Origin: Drosophila miranda
Lineage: Eukaryota > Arthropoda > Insecta > Diptera > Drosophilidae
DNA: 64,000 bases
NCBI RefSeq assembly: GCF_003369915.1
Contig: NC_046675.1
Span: forward strand, 16,678,001 to 16,742,000
Reading direction: 5' to 3'
Position numbers and translations under genes: made by a program. Numbering within the stretch: the first letter of the stretch is position 1; the number at the start of each line of letters is the position of its first letter. Below are positions 43,500 to 57,110 of the stretch, piece by piece. The notes beneath the pieces were generated by a model that was not told where the DNA came from, ran no database searches, and saw only the letters and a program-made list of their open reading frames with translations.

Positions 43500-45926
43500 A
43501 TTCAGTACATTATATGAAGATCATTTGAAAAAACTCGGTACATACCTGTATATTTTAAAAATAATTTCACAGATAAGTGATGAGATTCTCAGAGAGAGAG
43601 ATAGAGTTAATTTTTTTTAATCTTGATTGGTTACGAAGCTCTTCAGCTCTCGAGTTTATTTCTGTTTCTTCCCCGACTGTGTTTACCTGTTGGTAGCTTA
43701 GATAATGAAGCAGCATCCTTCTGGCCCACTTCTGTAGCTATTCGAACAAGTTCAAGTGGGCTTTCACTTAAGACGAACTCATTGCTTCTGGTCTAGTCTG
43801 GACTGAGAGCAGGACTAGTTAACAAAGGCTTTGGTTGCAATTGTGGGATTGGCTTTGCCTTGATTACCTTTTGCATACTGTGCAGCTTTCTCGTTCTCAT
43901 TTCCCCGTCTGGCTCTGGCCTGACTTGACCCACAAACCATTTCCATTTTGTATGGGCTTGTCGGTGGGGCAGAACTTCAAAATTTTCCACCTAATGATTA
44001 AAGGCACGCCAGTGGGTGTGGCAATCGAGTTGTACATGCACCTTACTCGCAATAGCATATGGGGGAATGAATAGAGACATTCGCATCGGCATGGGGCGTC
44101 AATTGGTTCGGTAACTGCAGCAGCAGCAACGGCAGCGGAAGCGGCAGCGTCAGAACTTGGCCAAAATCAATATAAAAGCCGAATGCTGAAAACGGCAATA
44201 AAGCAAATTCAATTGTGACTGCGGCTGTCAAACAGTTCTTGCGTGGCGTGTACAGTATCGAATTTTCCCCCTTAACTACTGGGACTACATCGTAGGTACA
44301 GCACAAAAGTGGAGAAGGGTAAAGGACTGCCCCTGCCACGGCCAGGAGCAGGAGCAGGCGCAGGAGTAGAACGACCAGGACGAAGGCGAGCTCCAGTGCG
44401 AGGTGGAAGCTTGCGCAAGCATAGGCAAAGGACGCGTTGCAACACGAAAATTGAAACGGCAATTAAAAAACCATCCATCGTTCATGCCGCACACAACTGT
44501 GATACGAACATACATTCCGTGTGTAGCACAAAGATGTGTGTGTTGTTGCTGTAATTTCATTCGTCCTCTTTCTGTGTGTGTGTGTGTATGTGAGAGAGAG
44601 AGACGACGGGGGCAATGTCGTTTTGTGGTTTTGTTCCGGTTTCTGCGTTGACATTTGATGAAACAAAAGTGACAGTTGTGCACAAGTTGAAGTCTTTGTT
44701 TTGTGTATTTCGGTTTTACAATTTCAAAAGAACAGAACGAACGGATGGGAAATTTTATATTTTGATACCCTCCGTTCGTTGAAATTATGAAGGTATATAG
44801 TTATATTGGAATGATAGATCGTTTCAAACCAGGTAGTTTGCGTACTTTACTCCTTCCAAATGTGGCATGCTTTGAAAATAATCAGCTTTTATTGAGTTCT
44901 AGCAAAAAGCAATCCGTCAATAATGAATTTGATTGATTAATGATTAATTGTACCAAAAATGCGTTTTTCTTTGTCTTTTCGGTTAATATAAGCATCCTTG
45001 AAACATAATCAAAGAATGTAAAATTACCAAGGTGTTGCATTTGGCCCAAAAAAGCGGAGTCGGTCCCCAGAATCCAACAACAATAAACACAGACTTCTAA
45101 CAACAAAATACACAGTCTTTGACGAAACCCAAAGTCGGTCCCACGAAAGCAAAAACAAAATACGTTTTATTCTGCATATGCTGTTATCAGAAGAAATGCT
45201 TTAAAATAGTGCAAACGATTGCTTAAACTAGGCAATGTTTTAGGGTCGACCTGAGCTAAGGCACGTTGTAGTACAGACCAAGGATTGGGGACGGACTGTG
45301 GCATGAGGAATGCCACGTGGGCCATGTGTTTGTCAGAAGTAACACGGCAATTGTAGACTTGTGACGACTTTGCTGACATCTCGGGCACAGTTCCGTTTCC
45401 GTTTTGGCGAGCGTTTTTTGTTCGCCCATCAGCCAGCGGTTGGAATTAATTTAGCGTGCGCTGAGCCAACAAGAAACAAATGATTTTTTGTTGGTTTCCC
45501 CATGGCGTCCAAAAATACAGAAACAAAAACAAAATATACAAAAAAAAAAAAACAAACAACTGAAATGAAAAGAAAAACGCGGGGGCTTAGAAAACCGTCG
45601 CACAAATACACTCCGACGCACACACACAATTACACACATTGTCATTGTCCAGCTGTCACGCGTGGCACATCGTCCTCAACAGCATCCGCATCCTCATCCG
45701 CATTCGCATCCTTATTCGGATTCCCATTCTCATCCTTGTTCTTCCGACGCGACGCTTGCCCTCGTCCTGAGCCGTGTACTCCGCTATGCATCGTCGCTTT
45801 TGTTTCACGTTTCTTTTTTACAATTCACAATTCACAAACAAGGCCGTGCGACGGAGCAATTTTTGCAACTGCACAGACGGAACGGAACTGAACGAAACGA
45901 CACGACACGAAACGAGCTACATTAAA
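43500..45926. promoter_or_regulatory. Obp83b-Obp83a intergenic region
   Basis: About 2.4 kb between the tandem OBP genes. It should hold the Obp83a promoter and possibly antennal enhancers shared by the pair. Visible contents: a GATACCCT relic near 44765, copy 2 of a dispersed repeat at about 44995-45090, a TG run near 44574-44589, and a simple A-rich tract at 45539-45560. I see no additional gene. Confidence 0.5.
44995..45090. repeat. Dispersed repeat, copy 2
   Basis: Matches 31860-32065 in two ordered blocks (TAAAATTACCAAGG.. and CGGTCCCCAGAATCC..), closer together than in copy 1. A relic of an unidentified element lying upstream of Obp83a. Confidence 0.4.
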
Positions 45927-46649
45927 ATGGCTTTGAATGGCTTTGGTCGACAGCAGCACCAGCGGCAGCAGCTTGGACTTGGACGCCGCCTTCGTCGTCC
46001 TGTCAGTGCAGCCGTCCTCTTAATCGCCTTGTCGCTGCTCAGCGAGCCGCTGATGCTGCCACCGGCTGCGGCGCAGCGTGACGAGAACGTGGGTTAATGA
46101 AGTGCTGGCTGTGATGGCCGTGCACTGCCACGCCTACTTAAGCACCAATTTTTAATTGCAGTATCCACCGCCGGGCATAATGAAAATGGCCAAGCCCTTC
46201 CACGATTCCTGTGTGGAGAAAACGGGCGTCAGCGAGGGTGAGTAGTCGACCGAAAGTGAACCTGTAATTGCAGCAATTGAGATTGTCTCATTTGCACTCC
46301 TATTTGCCAGCGGCCATTAAGGAGTTCAGCGACGGGGAGATACACGAGGACGAGAAACTCAAGTGCTACATGAATTGTTTCTTCCACGAGATCGAAGTGG
46401 TCGACGATAATGGCGATGTACATTTGGAAAAACTTTTCGACACCGTTCCACTCTCCATTCGGGATAAGTTGATGGAAATGTCCAAGGATTGCGTGCATCC
46501 CGAGGGGGATTCGTTATGTCAGAAGGCCTGGTGGTTCCATCAGTGCTGGAAAAAGGCCGATCCCAAGGTACACCCCCTTACAATATGTCCTTGGGGCAAC
46601 TGCATGCTCAGAGATCATTGTTTCTCCACAGCACTACTTCTTGGTTTGA
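45927..46649 (+). CDS. Obp83a: Odorant-binding protein Obp83a (OS-F/PBPRP3 type)
   Basis: Four exons, 45927-46088, 46162-46237, 46311-46567 and 46632-46649, give 170 residues. The start MALNGFGR and the segment [19 protein letters not shown] match OS-F. The basic stretch of about 26 residues before the hydrophobic signal core is unusually long, with Gln-rich HQRQQ insertions. The six OBP cysteines fall at 71, 98, 102, 140, 149 and 158. The domain is nearly identical to Obp83b around [14 protein letters not shown] and [14 protein letters not shown], showing tandem duplication. OS-F is a secreted antennal OBP found with OS-E in sensillar lymph. The last five codons (HYFLV) sit in their own tiny exon after a 64-bp intron; Obp83b has no intron there. 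Introns 1 and 2 are at the same positions in both genes, each 73 bp here. Confidence 0.95.
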
Positions 46650-46759
46650 AGCTCTACTGCTCTACTGGTTCTCGGACTAGCCCATTGATGGCCTCCAATA
46701 TTTATATACGGGTAGAAGCCTAGTTTTAAATAAGTAGTTCTTTTTCATAGCTGTTGAGT

Positions 46760-46765
46760 AATAAA
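46760..46765 (+). terminator. Obp83a: Poly(A) signal of Obp83a
   Basis: AATAAA 111 bp after the stop codon. Confidence 0.7.
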
Positions 46766-49453
46766 AGTAGAAGAGTTGCATGCAAGCAAACCTTTCAATT
46801 ATTTGTCGCCAAAAGGGAAACTCTCATTGCGTTGCAAAGCATGCGGCAAAAAGGGGCCACACAAAGGCTCTCTCACACACGCTTTTGACATAATTTATTC
46901 CCATTGTGTAACAGAGAGTAGAGCTCTGTGTGTGTATGCCACAGCATATAAATAAAATTATGCGTAAAGTTTCCCAGGCTTGTTGACGCCGACAAGCGTG
47001 TTACGTGGCAACATTCACATACGAGTACGAGTTCGACTACGAGCGTCTGTTTTGCGCTTTTTACTTTCAATTTTCAGTCGAATACAGGAAAAAAGAAAAC
47101 ATGTAAAAACAAATATTTAAACTGTTTGAAGGGCTCTGAGGGTCATTAGTCGGGGGGAAAAAATGTTCAAATTGCAGTGCCAGAAAAACATAATACCTTA
47201 CGCTTGAGCATTAATCATCTCGGATCCCACTGTACGGCAGGAATTTCGTGGAGCTAACAATTATGAACCAAGCATTTATCAGTTCGCATGAGTATACCAT
47301 ATTATTATAACATAATGATGCGCAAAAGGCACTTTCATGAGTAAAGATTGACAGGAAATACATTCAACTGAAAGTGGGTTGATTCCAGCTTAAATGTGCA
47401 TAAAACGTTAGCAGAATATGTAATTAATGCCCAGATTCTTCTTTAAAAACTATATGTACTACATACAACATACATATATGTACATTTACTCGTAAATAAT
47501 AAAACATTATTATCGGATTCGCGGTCATCACTTTGGGTTCCCCCACCTCTCGGCTTTATATTTCCAGAGCAGAGCCATTAATTCTAATTTTTTCGAGTTG
47601 AACATTTATTTCATTGGAGTCGGTCATACGCGCTCTGGCACCTTTAATACCCGCCGCCGATGCCGGCAGTTGGGGTTTTGTGTTTGGGTTTGGGTTTACG
47701 GAAAGGGCCTGGGTGGGTTTTTTTTATTGTTTCAACGACTTGTTGCGCAAAGCTTTTTATTTTGGAGTCAATGATTTATGTTTTCACTGGCACCCGCCCT
47801 CTGCTTTTATGCTCTTTTTATTATTTATGCGTATTGGTTTTCATTTTTCTCTTTCGCTTGCTTCAAAAAATGCGCTCAACTGTGGGGCGATGGGATTTCC
47901 CACACCATTTTCATTCTTGCAACTGTTAAAAGAGCTTAGAGGAAGATCCTTTGTGCGCTGGCAAGCCTTATTATTGTCAGCTGGCGATTTTCAGTCGTCG
48001 GCGTTGTCATCATTACATTTCACTTAATACTAATTTCTTTTCCTGCTGCTGGCCTGCTGGGATATTTCCTTTGAACACACATCTGTCGTCCATCTCCGGA
48101 CCGGGGCCCAACTAATTTGGTAAATTGAAAATTTCTTGACAGCCTTCAATGAAGTGTGGCCGAGGACACTTTACGTTCTGCGCTTCATTGAAGCCGGGAT
48201 TGGGTGCTTAGGGGGAAAGCGAACCGCTTTCGCTCCTCAATGGATTTCCACACGAGCAACTTGAGCCATTTAGGCAGCCAATTAGCTACCCAAATGTTGG
48301 TTAATTTCCTGGCTAGCATGTTTTCTTCCTAATGATATAATCATCTAATTGATTTGCCAGTGTCCAGTGCCCAGTGCCCAGTGCCCAGTGCCCTGGGCCA
48401 CTGTGCCATTGTGCTTTCCAGTTTCAGTGCTTCACAATTCACCGCGAATTTGCAGGCTGACCTGTTTGGGTAAGCATTTCATGCATTTGTAATTTGAAAC
48501 TGACACAGTTGGCACAGCAGCAGCAGCCACGATTGGATTGGCAACAAATGCCGAGAGCCCGGCCACGTGGCTCTGACCGGGCGCACAATTAATGGAAGTT
48601 TAACTGTTCAATTGGAGCTGACTTTTTTATGCTGGTCGCCGTTCTGTCCCGTCCCCCTCTGGCCAACGCTTACACCGCTTTCCTTCTTTTGAAATGGGTA
48701 CAAGCGGCTCTGGCAAGCTCTGCCTCGTCCCGCCATTGGGGCACTTTGTTCATTTTTCATTTCGTTGAATTTTCCGCGCGTTCGCAAAGTTTTTCTTCTT
48801 CGCCAAATGCCCGTGTCCCGCTGGCCACTGCCTTTGCACTTATTTTACGCTCTATTGTTCGTTTTGTTGGCCACGTCCATAGCAGAGCACTCACTTTCTC
48901 GGCCTGCTGGCTGGCTGCTGCCTGACCGGTCGACCCATTCATATTTTTCCTGTACTTTTTCTTTTTTTTTTTTGCAGAACTTATTCTTGTCGTTTACCCG
49001 ACCAAAGTAATTCAAATGGAATTAAATTTTCCTATGCTTGGCTCTCGCTGATTGTTGCCGCTTTTGTTGTTGTGTTCGTTTCTGAGAATTTAGGTTAGTT
49101 TCAATAGTCACATAATTAGCATATAACTTGACAATTGGCCACAGTTTTGTCTTGTCTTTCTACAGGCAACCCCTTCCCCGGGCACCCCATGGGGCAATGA
49201 GATTTGCATAAATTGACATTGAATGCAAATTTTTGTCACAACGTAGCGGATCAAAATTCTTTTCAATGTAGCAACGAAGTGGCAGAAAAGGGGGAAAACA
49301 AACGCGAAAATCGCCAAGCTAAGCGTTAACTAACAAAACTCGATAGGGAAATAAGTGAAAGAGAGAGAGAGAAAGAGAGAGTGCCCTGTGTCGATTTGTA
49401 TAAAAAATCAAATTAGTGTGCCGAGCAGAAATGCATCGACAAGGACAACTCCT

Positions 49454-49496
49454 GGGACGGGGACAGGGACAGGGACAGGAACAGGGACAGGAACAT
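49454..49496. repeat. GGGACA/GGAACA hexamer array
   Basis: About seven degenerate 6-bp units. The plus frame reads a Gly-Thr repeat; there is no other coding evidence. Confidence 0.8.
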
Positions 49497-52400
49497 GGGC
49501 ATGGAGAACGACAGCAGCAGCGACACCAGCAAAGTAACTGAATTGAACGGCAACGATGAAGCGTCAAAGGGCCTTCCTTTCCAAATGGGATCGAATCGGA
49601 ACGGTCCGGTCACCCGGGCCCGGGAGCAATCAACCTCGTACCTTTCCCCAACTGCATCCGCGATGTTGCTGTCGATTTTTGTTGTTGTTTTTTTTTTGTT
49701 TTTTTTTATGGCAACTATTCTTTGTTTTTGGCCAACGAGGCTGTTATCGGATTTGCATGTCGATACAAATAGAGGGTGAGGGAGCCGAAAAAAATTGTTT
49801 CAAATTGTGCCGAAACTTGTTTTGTGCGGTAGATGGCAAAAAGCTGGAAAGACCACAAAATATTTAGCCAGCGGATATAACTAACGATGATTGAAAAGAT
49901 TGCGAATATTTTCCAAGAATTTTATCAACGATTTGGCACTCGAACAAAAGTATTAAAGAAACATTTACAGACTAATTGGGGATTAGCAAGACGAATAAAA
50001 CAAAAGCAAAAACACCTTATTCGAGGGTATTCTAAGAATCGGCTAGCCTCACCAAACAAACCATTTTTTCCTAGTAATTTTCTCTGGATTTTACACAGTT
50101 CATTTGGAAGTCATTTTTCACTTGACACAAGTAAATGTTAATAGCATCAACGGAAGCTGACAAAACATTCGTAATGTCAGATGGGGGTTGGGGCTGGGGC
50201 TGGCAGCAATTATGTTCAATTGCATTGCGTTTCCATTGCCCAATGGCCTTATGCTGCATTTAATAATTGCGCATACGCAACGTTGCCCCTTAAAGGCGAC
50301 GGCCTGCAACTTCAAGTGGAAGTTATCTATGGCCTGGGCGACACAGCAAACAATGGCGCAACAGTCCAAGATACACATATTAGACAGAATGGGAATACAA
50401 AATCCGAGACTGTAAGATTTTAAGACATGTACGTGTACGAGTACGAGTATTCACCCTCTTCTATGCATGTTTTGCCCACATACTCGTATATTGTACCCTT
50501 TGTCTTTTGTTGCAGCTCTGTCTCTGTCGGCATGAAAGCAATGTGCCCCGCATTGTATCCAAGGAAGCCCTGTGGCGATTCATCTACCAACAGGACAGCG
50601 AAAAGCGACACAAACAGCGGCTCTAGTCAAATTAACCTCCATAGTTTAATATGTACTTGTAGTAGAGTCGACTCAGCCCTTGTGGAATACCACTTACAGA
50701 GCCAAGCGCCATGACACAACACATTGATTGTGTGTCTCCCATGAGTCTAGACCTTATGATAACCATGGTTTCGTGAGCTGATCGTTCGTATCGTATTGTT
50801 AAGAAGATATAGTGCTTATAGCTTATCTCCAATTTGATTTGATTGTGAGATCCTACATATAGTGGTTTAACAATTGCTGGTTTGAGTTTCCTTTCTCGTT
50901 CAATGTGACTCAATTCATCTCCTCTACCGCTCTCTGCAATTGTATGCAAATTGTGGACAAGCCTGCTGCCTGATGTCTGCTGTTCTTATGTTCTATGTAA
51001 ATAAGACGAGTGATTAATGCAAAACAGGACACAAACGTAAACCTGGCCAGGTCATTAGGCGTACTTTAGATTGGAGTTGGATTTGGAACTTCCAGCACAG
51101 GACTTTCCTTCGGTTCAGAGTCACATTGGCCAAATGTTAATGAATCAAAGGCTGGTCTAATGTTCGAAAAGTTTTCGGCAAAACTACAAAGGTGCGAGGA
51201 GTAAAAGCAGGAAGCACACGTTGAGACTGGAGGAGTAGGAGCAGTGTCCGATAGTTGGGGCGGGGATTGTTAGGGCAGAGTGTGGCCCCCGTCTCGCCAT
51301 GATGTGGGCGTGTTGATAACGAGCGAACGCGCCAGAGTCATGCATAATTAATCATTTGTTAATTATAGACTTTGACCAAGTACAGGTACTCGGACTCGGA
51401 CTCACCTGTCGTCACACACACACGCATACTTTCATACGATTATATATACTCTCACATTTGACACCTGGCAAAGTAATTGCCTTTGTCCACTTTGAAGTTG
51501 TTTAGTTTTTGCTCCGGGCTCATTACAGCATGGGCGTGCCATTCAGCGCCAGCCCGCCCACTTTGAGGCATTCATATAAATGAACTCGTGGCGGTCGTAG
51601 TACAGTCCTGGCATCATCGCAAGTGTGTGTGTGTATGTTTGAGTCTGTGTGGATGTAGTTCACGTGCATGCATCGCAATCTCTCTTTTTCTCTCTCTCTC
51701 TCTGGGTCTCTCTCCTTGTCTGTTCCTATGCTGTAGGTCCTCGGTTCTTGGCGCCAGGACATGGGAGGACGGGCAGATGTTGTGCGAGTGCGAGTGCTTG
51801 TGTGCTCGCTGGCTGGCTGTACCATGTTTGCTGCGGAACAGGAAATGAGCACCTGCTGCTTATTTATATTTTCCGCTCACTTGAATGTAAAATTACATAA
51901 TATTTTTTCGTCTTTTTTGCTGATGCTGCTCGCACTGATGCTGCTGCTGCTTGCCGCTTGCCGCTTGCCGCTTTCTGCTTGCCACTTGTACTAGCATGGG
52001 AATTTTTGTGTGTGAAAATACTTCTAGTGGAACATTTGAAGACAGCTGGCCGCAGAGCCAGAGATTCATGTTTGCCGTTTAAAGAATAGTCGCTGCGTCG
52101 TCTTCTTAATTCCTAGAGTGTTGCTTATAAATTTAAAAGCCATTTAGTTTTCTTAGTAGCTTAAAGTATTCTTAACAAAGACGCAGAAAAAAATTTTAGC
52201 CGGTTGGAATTACTCGTTGGTTTAAATACATAAGATTCATTCTTTCTCGGCCAATTATGCAAATATACAACTATAAAGTAAGCCAAATGGTTGCAATATT
52301 GGAATTGTTTTCTATGAATAGAAGGGGAGATATAAAGCATATCTGGTTGCATCGTTCGAAATATTAGTTAACTATTTGTTGAAAATGTTTGCATACCACC

Positions 52401-55400
52401 GACATGAAAAGGTTTTCGCCAGCAACAAACCACTGCAGCTGGGGGAAAAGTTCACTATTTTTTGGGGCTGTTCTGGTTGCAATGTGGCAACCGCAATGTA
52501 CGTGGAGAGATGGGACAGGCGTATACTGAGTGCTGGCCAAAATCCTCATATGTGAGATGTTTATGGTGGTTGGTCGTTTTGTTTTTGTTGGCCACGCGAA
52601 TCGCCAAATGTTTTTAGCTGTTGTTGTTGTTGTTGTTGCTGTTGCCGTTGCCGTCCGCATAAATTGTTGCCGCTTTTGAGTTTAAGCCAACAGTTTGTTT
52701 GTTGGTCAGCCAACACTTCTCTTTCGCACGAAGTGCCCAATGTGCCCGCTAGTTAATTGCTGTTGCTGTTTAGAGTAGTAGTGGCTGTTGCTGTTGCTGT
52801 TGCTGCAGCAACATGATTGCACTTATTGGTCAGCAGCATAATCAAATGTGCAACTTTTTGGAGCAAGTTACAACCGCATGAAAGTTTAATTAGAAATCTC
52901 ACATGCTTTACAGCATGCAGCATGCAGCATGCCGCATGTGCATGTGCAGCACTTAATATGGCTGTGGCCCTCCCCCTGATCCAGCTCGGGCATGCAGGAC
53001 ATGCAGGGCGTATGCTTAATGTGCCCTTTTTTGAAACTAGAGTTGCAAATGTAATAAGGAAGAGACGTGGCCCGTAGTCAACTTAGGCCAAAACTAATTT
53101 GAACTCATAATTAAGCCACTTGCAACTTGGCAGTTTTTATGCATTTTCTAGCGTTTTCTAGCATTTTCCCTGCTACTCCTAATCAGGGTTTCTTCTTCTC
53201 CCGTACTGCCTCATTAAAATAACAGCGAGGTGCAAGCGGGGCAACAACAGCAGCAACAACTATACAAACAAACCGCTCTCACCTTACAGCTGTAAGGAAA
53301 TTTCATATAATTCTTGTACATGTAATCCTTGGACCCAGACCCGCCTCGCCCCGCCCTGCTATGCCTCGGCCAAGACGGCTCGAATGCATGGCAATGCAGC
53401 TGAAGGCGCTAACTTAATTTGCCTGCGAGTATAATTGCAGCCGGGCTCTGACGAGTTGTTAGCAGAACTTTTGTTGGCTTAATTGAGGGCATCATTATTT
53501 GGGTAACAGAGGAGAGGCAAAGTGAATGCCTTGAATGAGCTTTCAAGTCAGAGTTGAAGCCGGAGGCGTCCTCTAGGGATATCTTTTTTCAGCTATCACT
53601 AATTATGAGTAAAAAATAAAGTTGATCTCTTCAAGATACCACCCCCTGTTCACCCCACATCCCATACCCCGAACCCAGAGCCTGTTGTGTTTAACGTTTC
53701 ATTTAATATTTAGCCAAATTTACTCGGTCACATAAATCAATGCCAAACAACATGCCTTGGGGTATGTGCTGTGTCCCATATGAATACTCAAGTGTCTCGG
53801 TTCTGTTGCTCGTCGTCGTCAGAGCAACAAATGGGACAAATTTCCATTTCAAGCCAATGCCGCATAAATGGCACATAATTTACGATATGAACAACGGAGC
53901 TAGAGCTGGAGCTGGAGCAGCAGCAGCGGCAGCAACAACAACAACAGAAGCAGCTAACCAAACATGCAGCTAACTATCCAAAAAGCTGGTAACAATATTA
54001 GTTAGCATGAGCGGCAGAAACAGCAACACGAAGAGCAACAGCAACACCAACAACGACAGAATCAGAGAGTAAACTTTACATTTGTGTTGGTGTCTGGGTG
54101 TTGGGAATACACCCACACCCACATCCACTACCACACCCGCACCCGATGCTGGCCGGCGTCAATGTGTGAAGTAATTAATTACAAAGCAACTGATGTGTAT
54201 CTGTGGGTGTGTGTATTTGTGTGCCTGTGCCTCTGCCTGTACGGGGCCATACTCTCCTGTGCTTTGGGTTTTGGATTATGATGCATGATCATGTATGCTC
54301 CTGCACGCACACCCGAACCGAAAATCCTAGCATACACACACGCACTGAAATAGATAGGTAACGTTACATGTAGCACTTCCTTTCTTCCCTCGTCCACCGC
54401 CCCAAACCCTATACGTGCTCCACTAACCAAAAAGTGAATTGATTTACACCTGCGGCGAGAAACCGGAGTGGATGATGTCCAGATCCAAAATGCATTTCAG
54501 TAATTGCACAAAGAAACGAAAGAATGCAGTATCGGATGGATCTGATGTGAGTGACGGATGGGACACCATGCTCTTGTACCTCTATTTTTCAACAATGTTA
54601 TGCCTTTAATTTCTTGAATTTTTGCTGGCAACACAAATCTCGGAATATGGTAATTATTCCCACATTAATCCCGAACCCACAATGAATCTGTATTTCCCTT
54701 CGGTCCTAAAACCAAACCTAGCCTGGCCAAGGGTATTCCTCATTAGCACGACATCTCTAGGCGTTGTCTGCCAAGGGGCTAATTGTCTTTACCGTCCCTG
54801 TCCCTGTCGCCTGGGATGCCTGTCTATGAGCAATTCGATTTAAAATTGCGGCTCGGGCTTCAAGGATATTTATGAAGGGCAAACACGTGATATGCCGGCG
54901 TAATTCCAGGCACAAAAAATACAATCGTCACAGCTTTGGAACGCTCGCCGCAGGGGAGGAGGGAAGTGGGGGGTGCATTTAAATTAATCACAGTAAAAGC
55001 GAATTGCCCAAAACAATGTAATATCCCGTGCAAGGTCCTTCGGGGACCGGCAGCGGTAGCGGCAGCGCCAGCGCCAGCGCCAGCAACAAATAGAAAATCT
55101 GTAAATGCGTGAGCGCCCGAGAGAATGTGGCCTCCAAACCGTGACGAGACCAAACCAAAGCCTGTCACTGTGTATGTATGTATGCGTGTGTAGGTGTCTG
55201 TGAGGGGGCGAGTGTAACCATGTGTGTATGTGTGCGTGCGGTTGCTCAAATTAAAACAAAGTGTCGTGCGTTTGATGAAAATGTAACGCATTTTGTGCTC
55301 CTGCGGCCCCTTGCCACCCAGCGTCGCACATAAATGCTAATTGGCTTAAATGTATTTGTTTGTGTGCGTGTGTGTGTGTGCTGGAATGTTGCTGTGTTTG

Positions 55401-56553
55401 TGCGTTCGTGTGAGCGCCCTTTTTGGGCAGAGGGATCTTTTTCTACAGGCATGGCGGCGTCTGTCAGGTGTTCAAACTTAAACATTTTATAGTTTGGTTA
55501 ATTGTCAAAGCAGCGACGAAGGCAGCCAAAAGTAAAAGGGTGCGCCGAACATTTGATGACTCAATTATTCGATGGTTTTTGCGGCCAACTTGGTGGTTAC
55601 ACTCCTCCAGGCGGCTTCAGGGGGTGTGGTTCGGGGTCTCAATTTTCAGTTCTTGAGATGGAGATGAAACCATTTAGGCAGCTGTCACACTGATTAGCAT
55701 GACCGTTGCTTCTACGTGATACACCACCACCCGCCTGTAAGACATCGTGAGATAGAGGGATTCGCAAAGGAATAGAATGGAATGTAAGGGAATGTACATC
55801 GCTGAAGGAAATTGAAAACAAGTGAAATAAAGTGATTGGCCATAACATTTGCGCGTACGCGTGCATTTTCCATTCTACGAGTTTGGCTTTTCTATTTCCT
55901 TTCGCTTTTCGCTTTTCTCTATTCCCGACACTCCCACCTCCCATCGTTCTGGCTCTGGCTCTGACTCCCTTTTGTGTGCCCACAATTCTATGCTATTTTT
56001 ATGTTTATCTGCCTTCACTCCATTACGACTTTATGCTCTTTAGCAGACAATCAACATTGTTGCTGCCCCCCTCAGGGGGTTGCTTGGTTGGTTGGTGACT
56101 CCGACGTTGCCGAGGCGGACAATGCCCGTGCGAAAAATGCAAATTGCGAGTGGGAATGGAAATGGAAATGTCGGTGAGGGGAGGGCAAGTGGTGGTAAGT
56201 GGGAATGAGGCGGCTGAGTGATGGAATGAATGAATGAATGAATGATTGCTGCTGTGAGCCAGACATTTAGCGGAATTTGCTTTGATAAATAGCAAACGTT
56301 TGGCCTGGCTTAAAGTCGGATTCTCTCATATGACGTAATTTATGCAAATTAATTTATAAAGAACCAAGAGAGCACTAGACGGAGGGAGAATCATTGTCAG
56401 AGCCATCGTCGGACACGGACATATATCATGCAAGTGCGACAATTTTCGCGAAAAAGTACATAAATATAGTGCGCCTTGAAGTAGACTCATTTATATGGCT
56501 TTGTGCGTAATTTCACTCGCTGACACTTATGATGTATGGTCCCTCACAGACCT

Positions 56554-56577
56554 ACACACACACACACACACACACAA
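56554..56577. repeat. (AC)12 microsatellite
   Basis: An AC dinucleotide run of about twelve units, some 300 bp upstream of the candidate small gene at 56883. Confidence 0.88.
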
Positions 56578-56882
56578 ATTCCCATACATGTGCGTTTCCA
56601 TAACGAATGACGAGTGATGACTGACTGACTGGCAGTGCCCCGTGCTACGTGCCCTTGCCCCTTTCGTAGACTAGGAGCCGTCGAGTCAGACTTATTGTCT
56701 AACAGAGAGTAGACATTCGTGTCGTGTCACAGTGCGAATGTGATAACACTTTCTGAGCATCTAGCAGGCAGCCACATAAAATTCACAATATGTATACATA
56801 AACTGAAGCTATTTCAAAGCATTCGCAACAAATTCCCACTGAAGTTCGATACGTACAAGTATTTTCGAGCAGCAGCAACAAA

Positions 56883-57110
56883 ATGTCTTGGAAACCCCAT
56901 GCGAAGCCCGTGACCAGCAAGGGCGACAGGCCAGTCCCCAAGGTCACCAAGGAGAACAAGACTGCGGCTAAGCAACATCCTGTGACACGTACCCCAACAT
57001 CCCGACCCAATACACATGATCGGGTAAGGCTTACGATTACACTGCTTTGGAGATATATTTCTGAGCTTAACCGCACATGTCTGCAGATTTGGAAGATCAT
57101 GAAAATGTAA
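56883..57110 (+). CDS. Candidate small lysine-rich protein gene, unrecognised
   Basis: An ATG in a good Drosophila context (ACAAAATG) opens 47 codons rich in Lys, Arg, Pro and Thr (seven Lys and four Arg) without a signal peptide or membrane segment. At 57024 a GTAAGG donor, and at 57085-57086 a CTGCAG acceptor after a pyrimidine-poor stretch, define a 63-bp intron. The spliced frame adds seven codons (IWKIMKM) and a TAA at 57108-57110, for 54 residues. The intron is a multiple of three, so the unspliced frame is also open, for 75 residues. The intron and terminal exon are the first unit of a 143-bp tandem array. I recognise no family. It could be a young lineage-specific gene, for example a basic testis protein, or a chance frame. 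Confidence 0.35.
   Translation: MSWKPHAKPVTSKGDRPVPKVTKENKTAAKQHPVTRTPTSRPNTHDRVRLTITLLWRYISELNRTCLQIWKIMKM

Larger units (their letters stand above)
46780..56882. other. Long non-coding interval downstream of Obp83a
   Basis: About 10 kb in which I support no gene. It holds CCCAGTG repeats (48363-48393), GGGACA/GGAACA repeats (49454-49496), TGTTGT and TGTTGC runs (52621-52645, 52785-52805), a GCATGCA-rich patch (52915-52950), GCCAGC repeats (55065-55084), a TG run near 55367-55380 and an AC run at 56554-56577. Frames such as 49495-49779, which has a hydrophobic stretch, derive from poly(T) and simple sequence. Confidence 0.55.

Noticed and set aside
49495..49779. 94-codon frame with a strong hydrophobic segment resembling a membrane protein
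   Set aside because: The hydrophobic stretch is encoded by T-runs (TTTGTTGTTTTTTTTTTG), and the start lies in a hexamer repeat; no homologue recognised.
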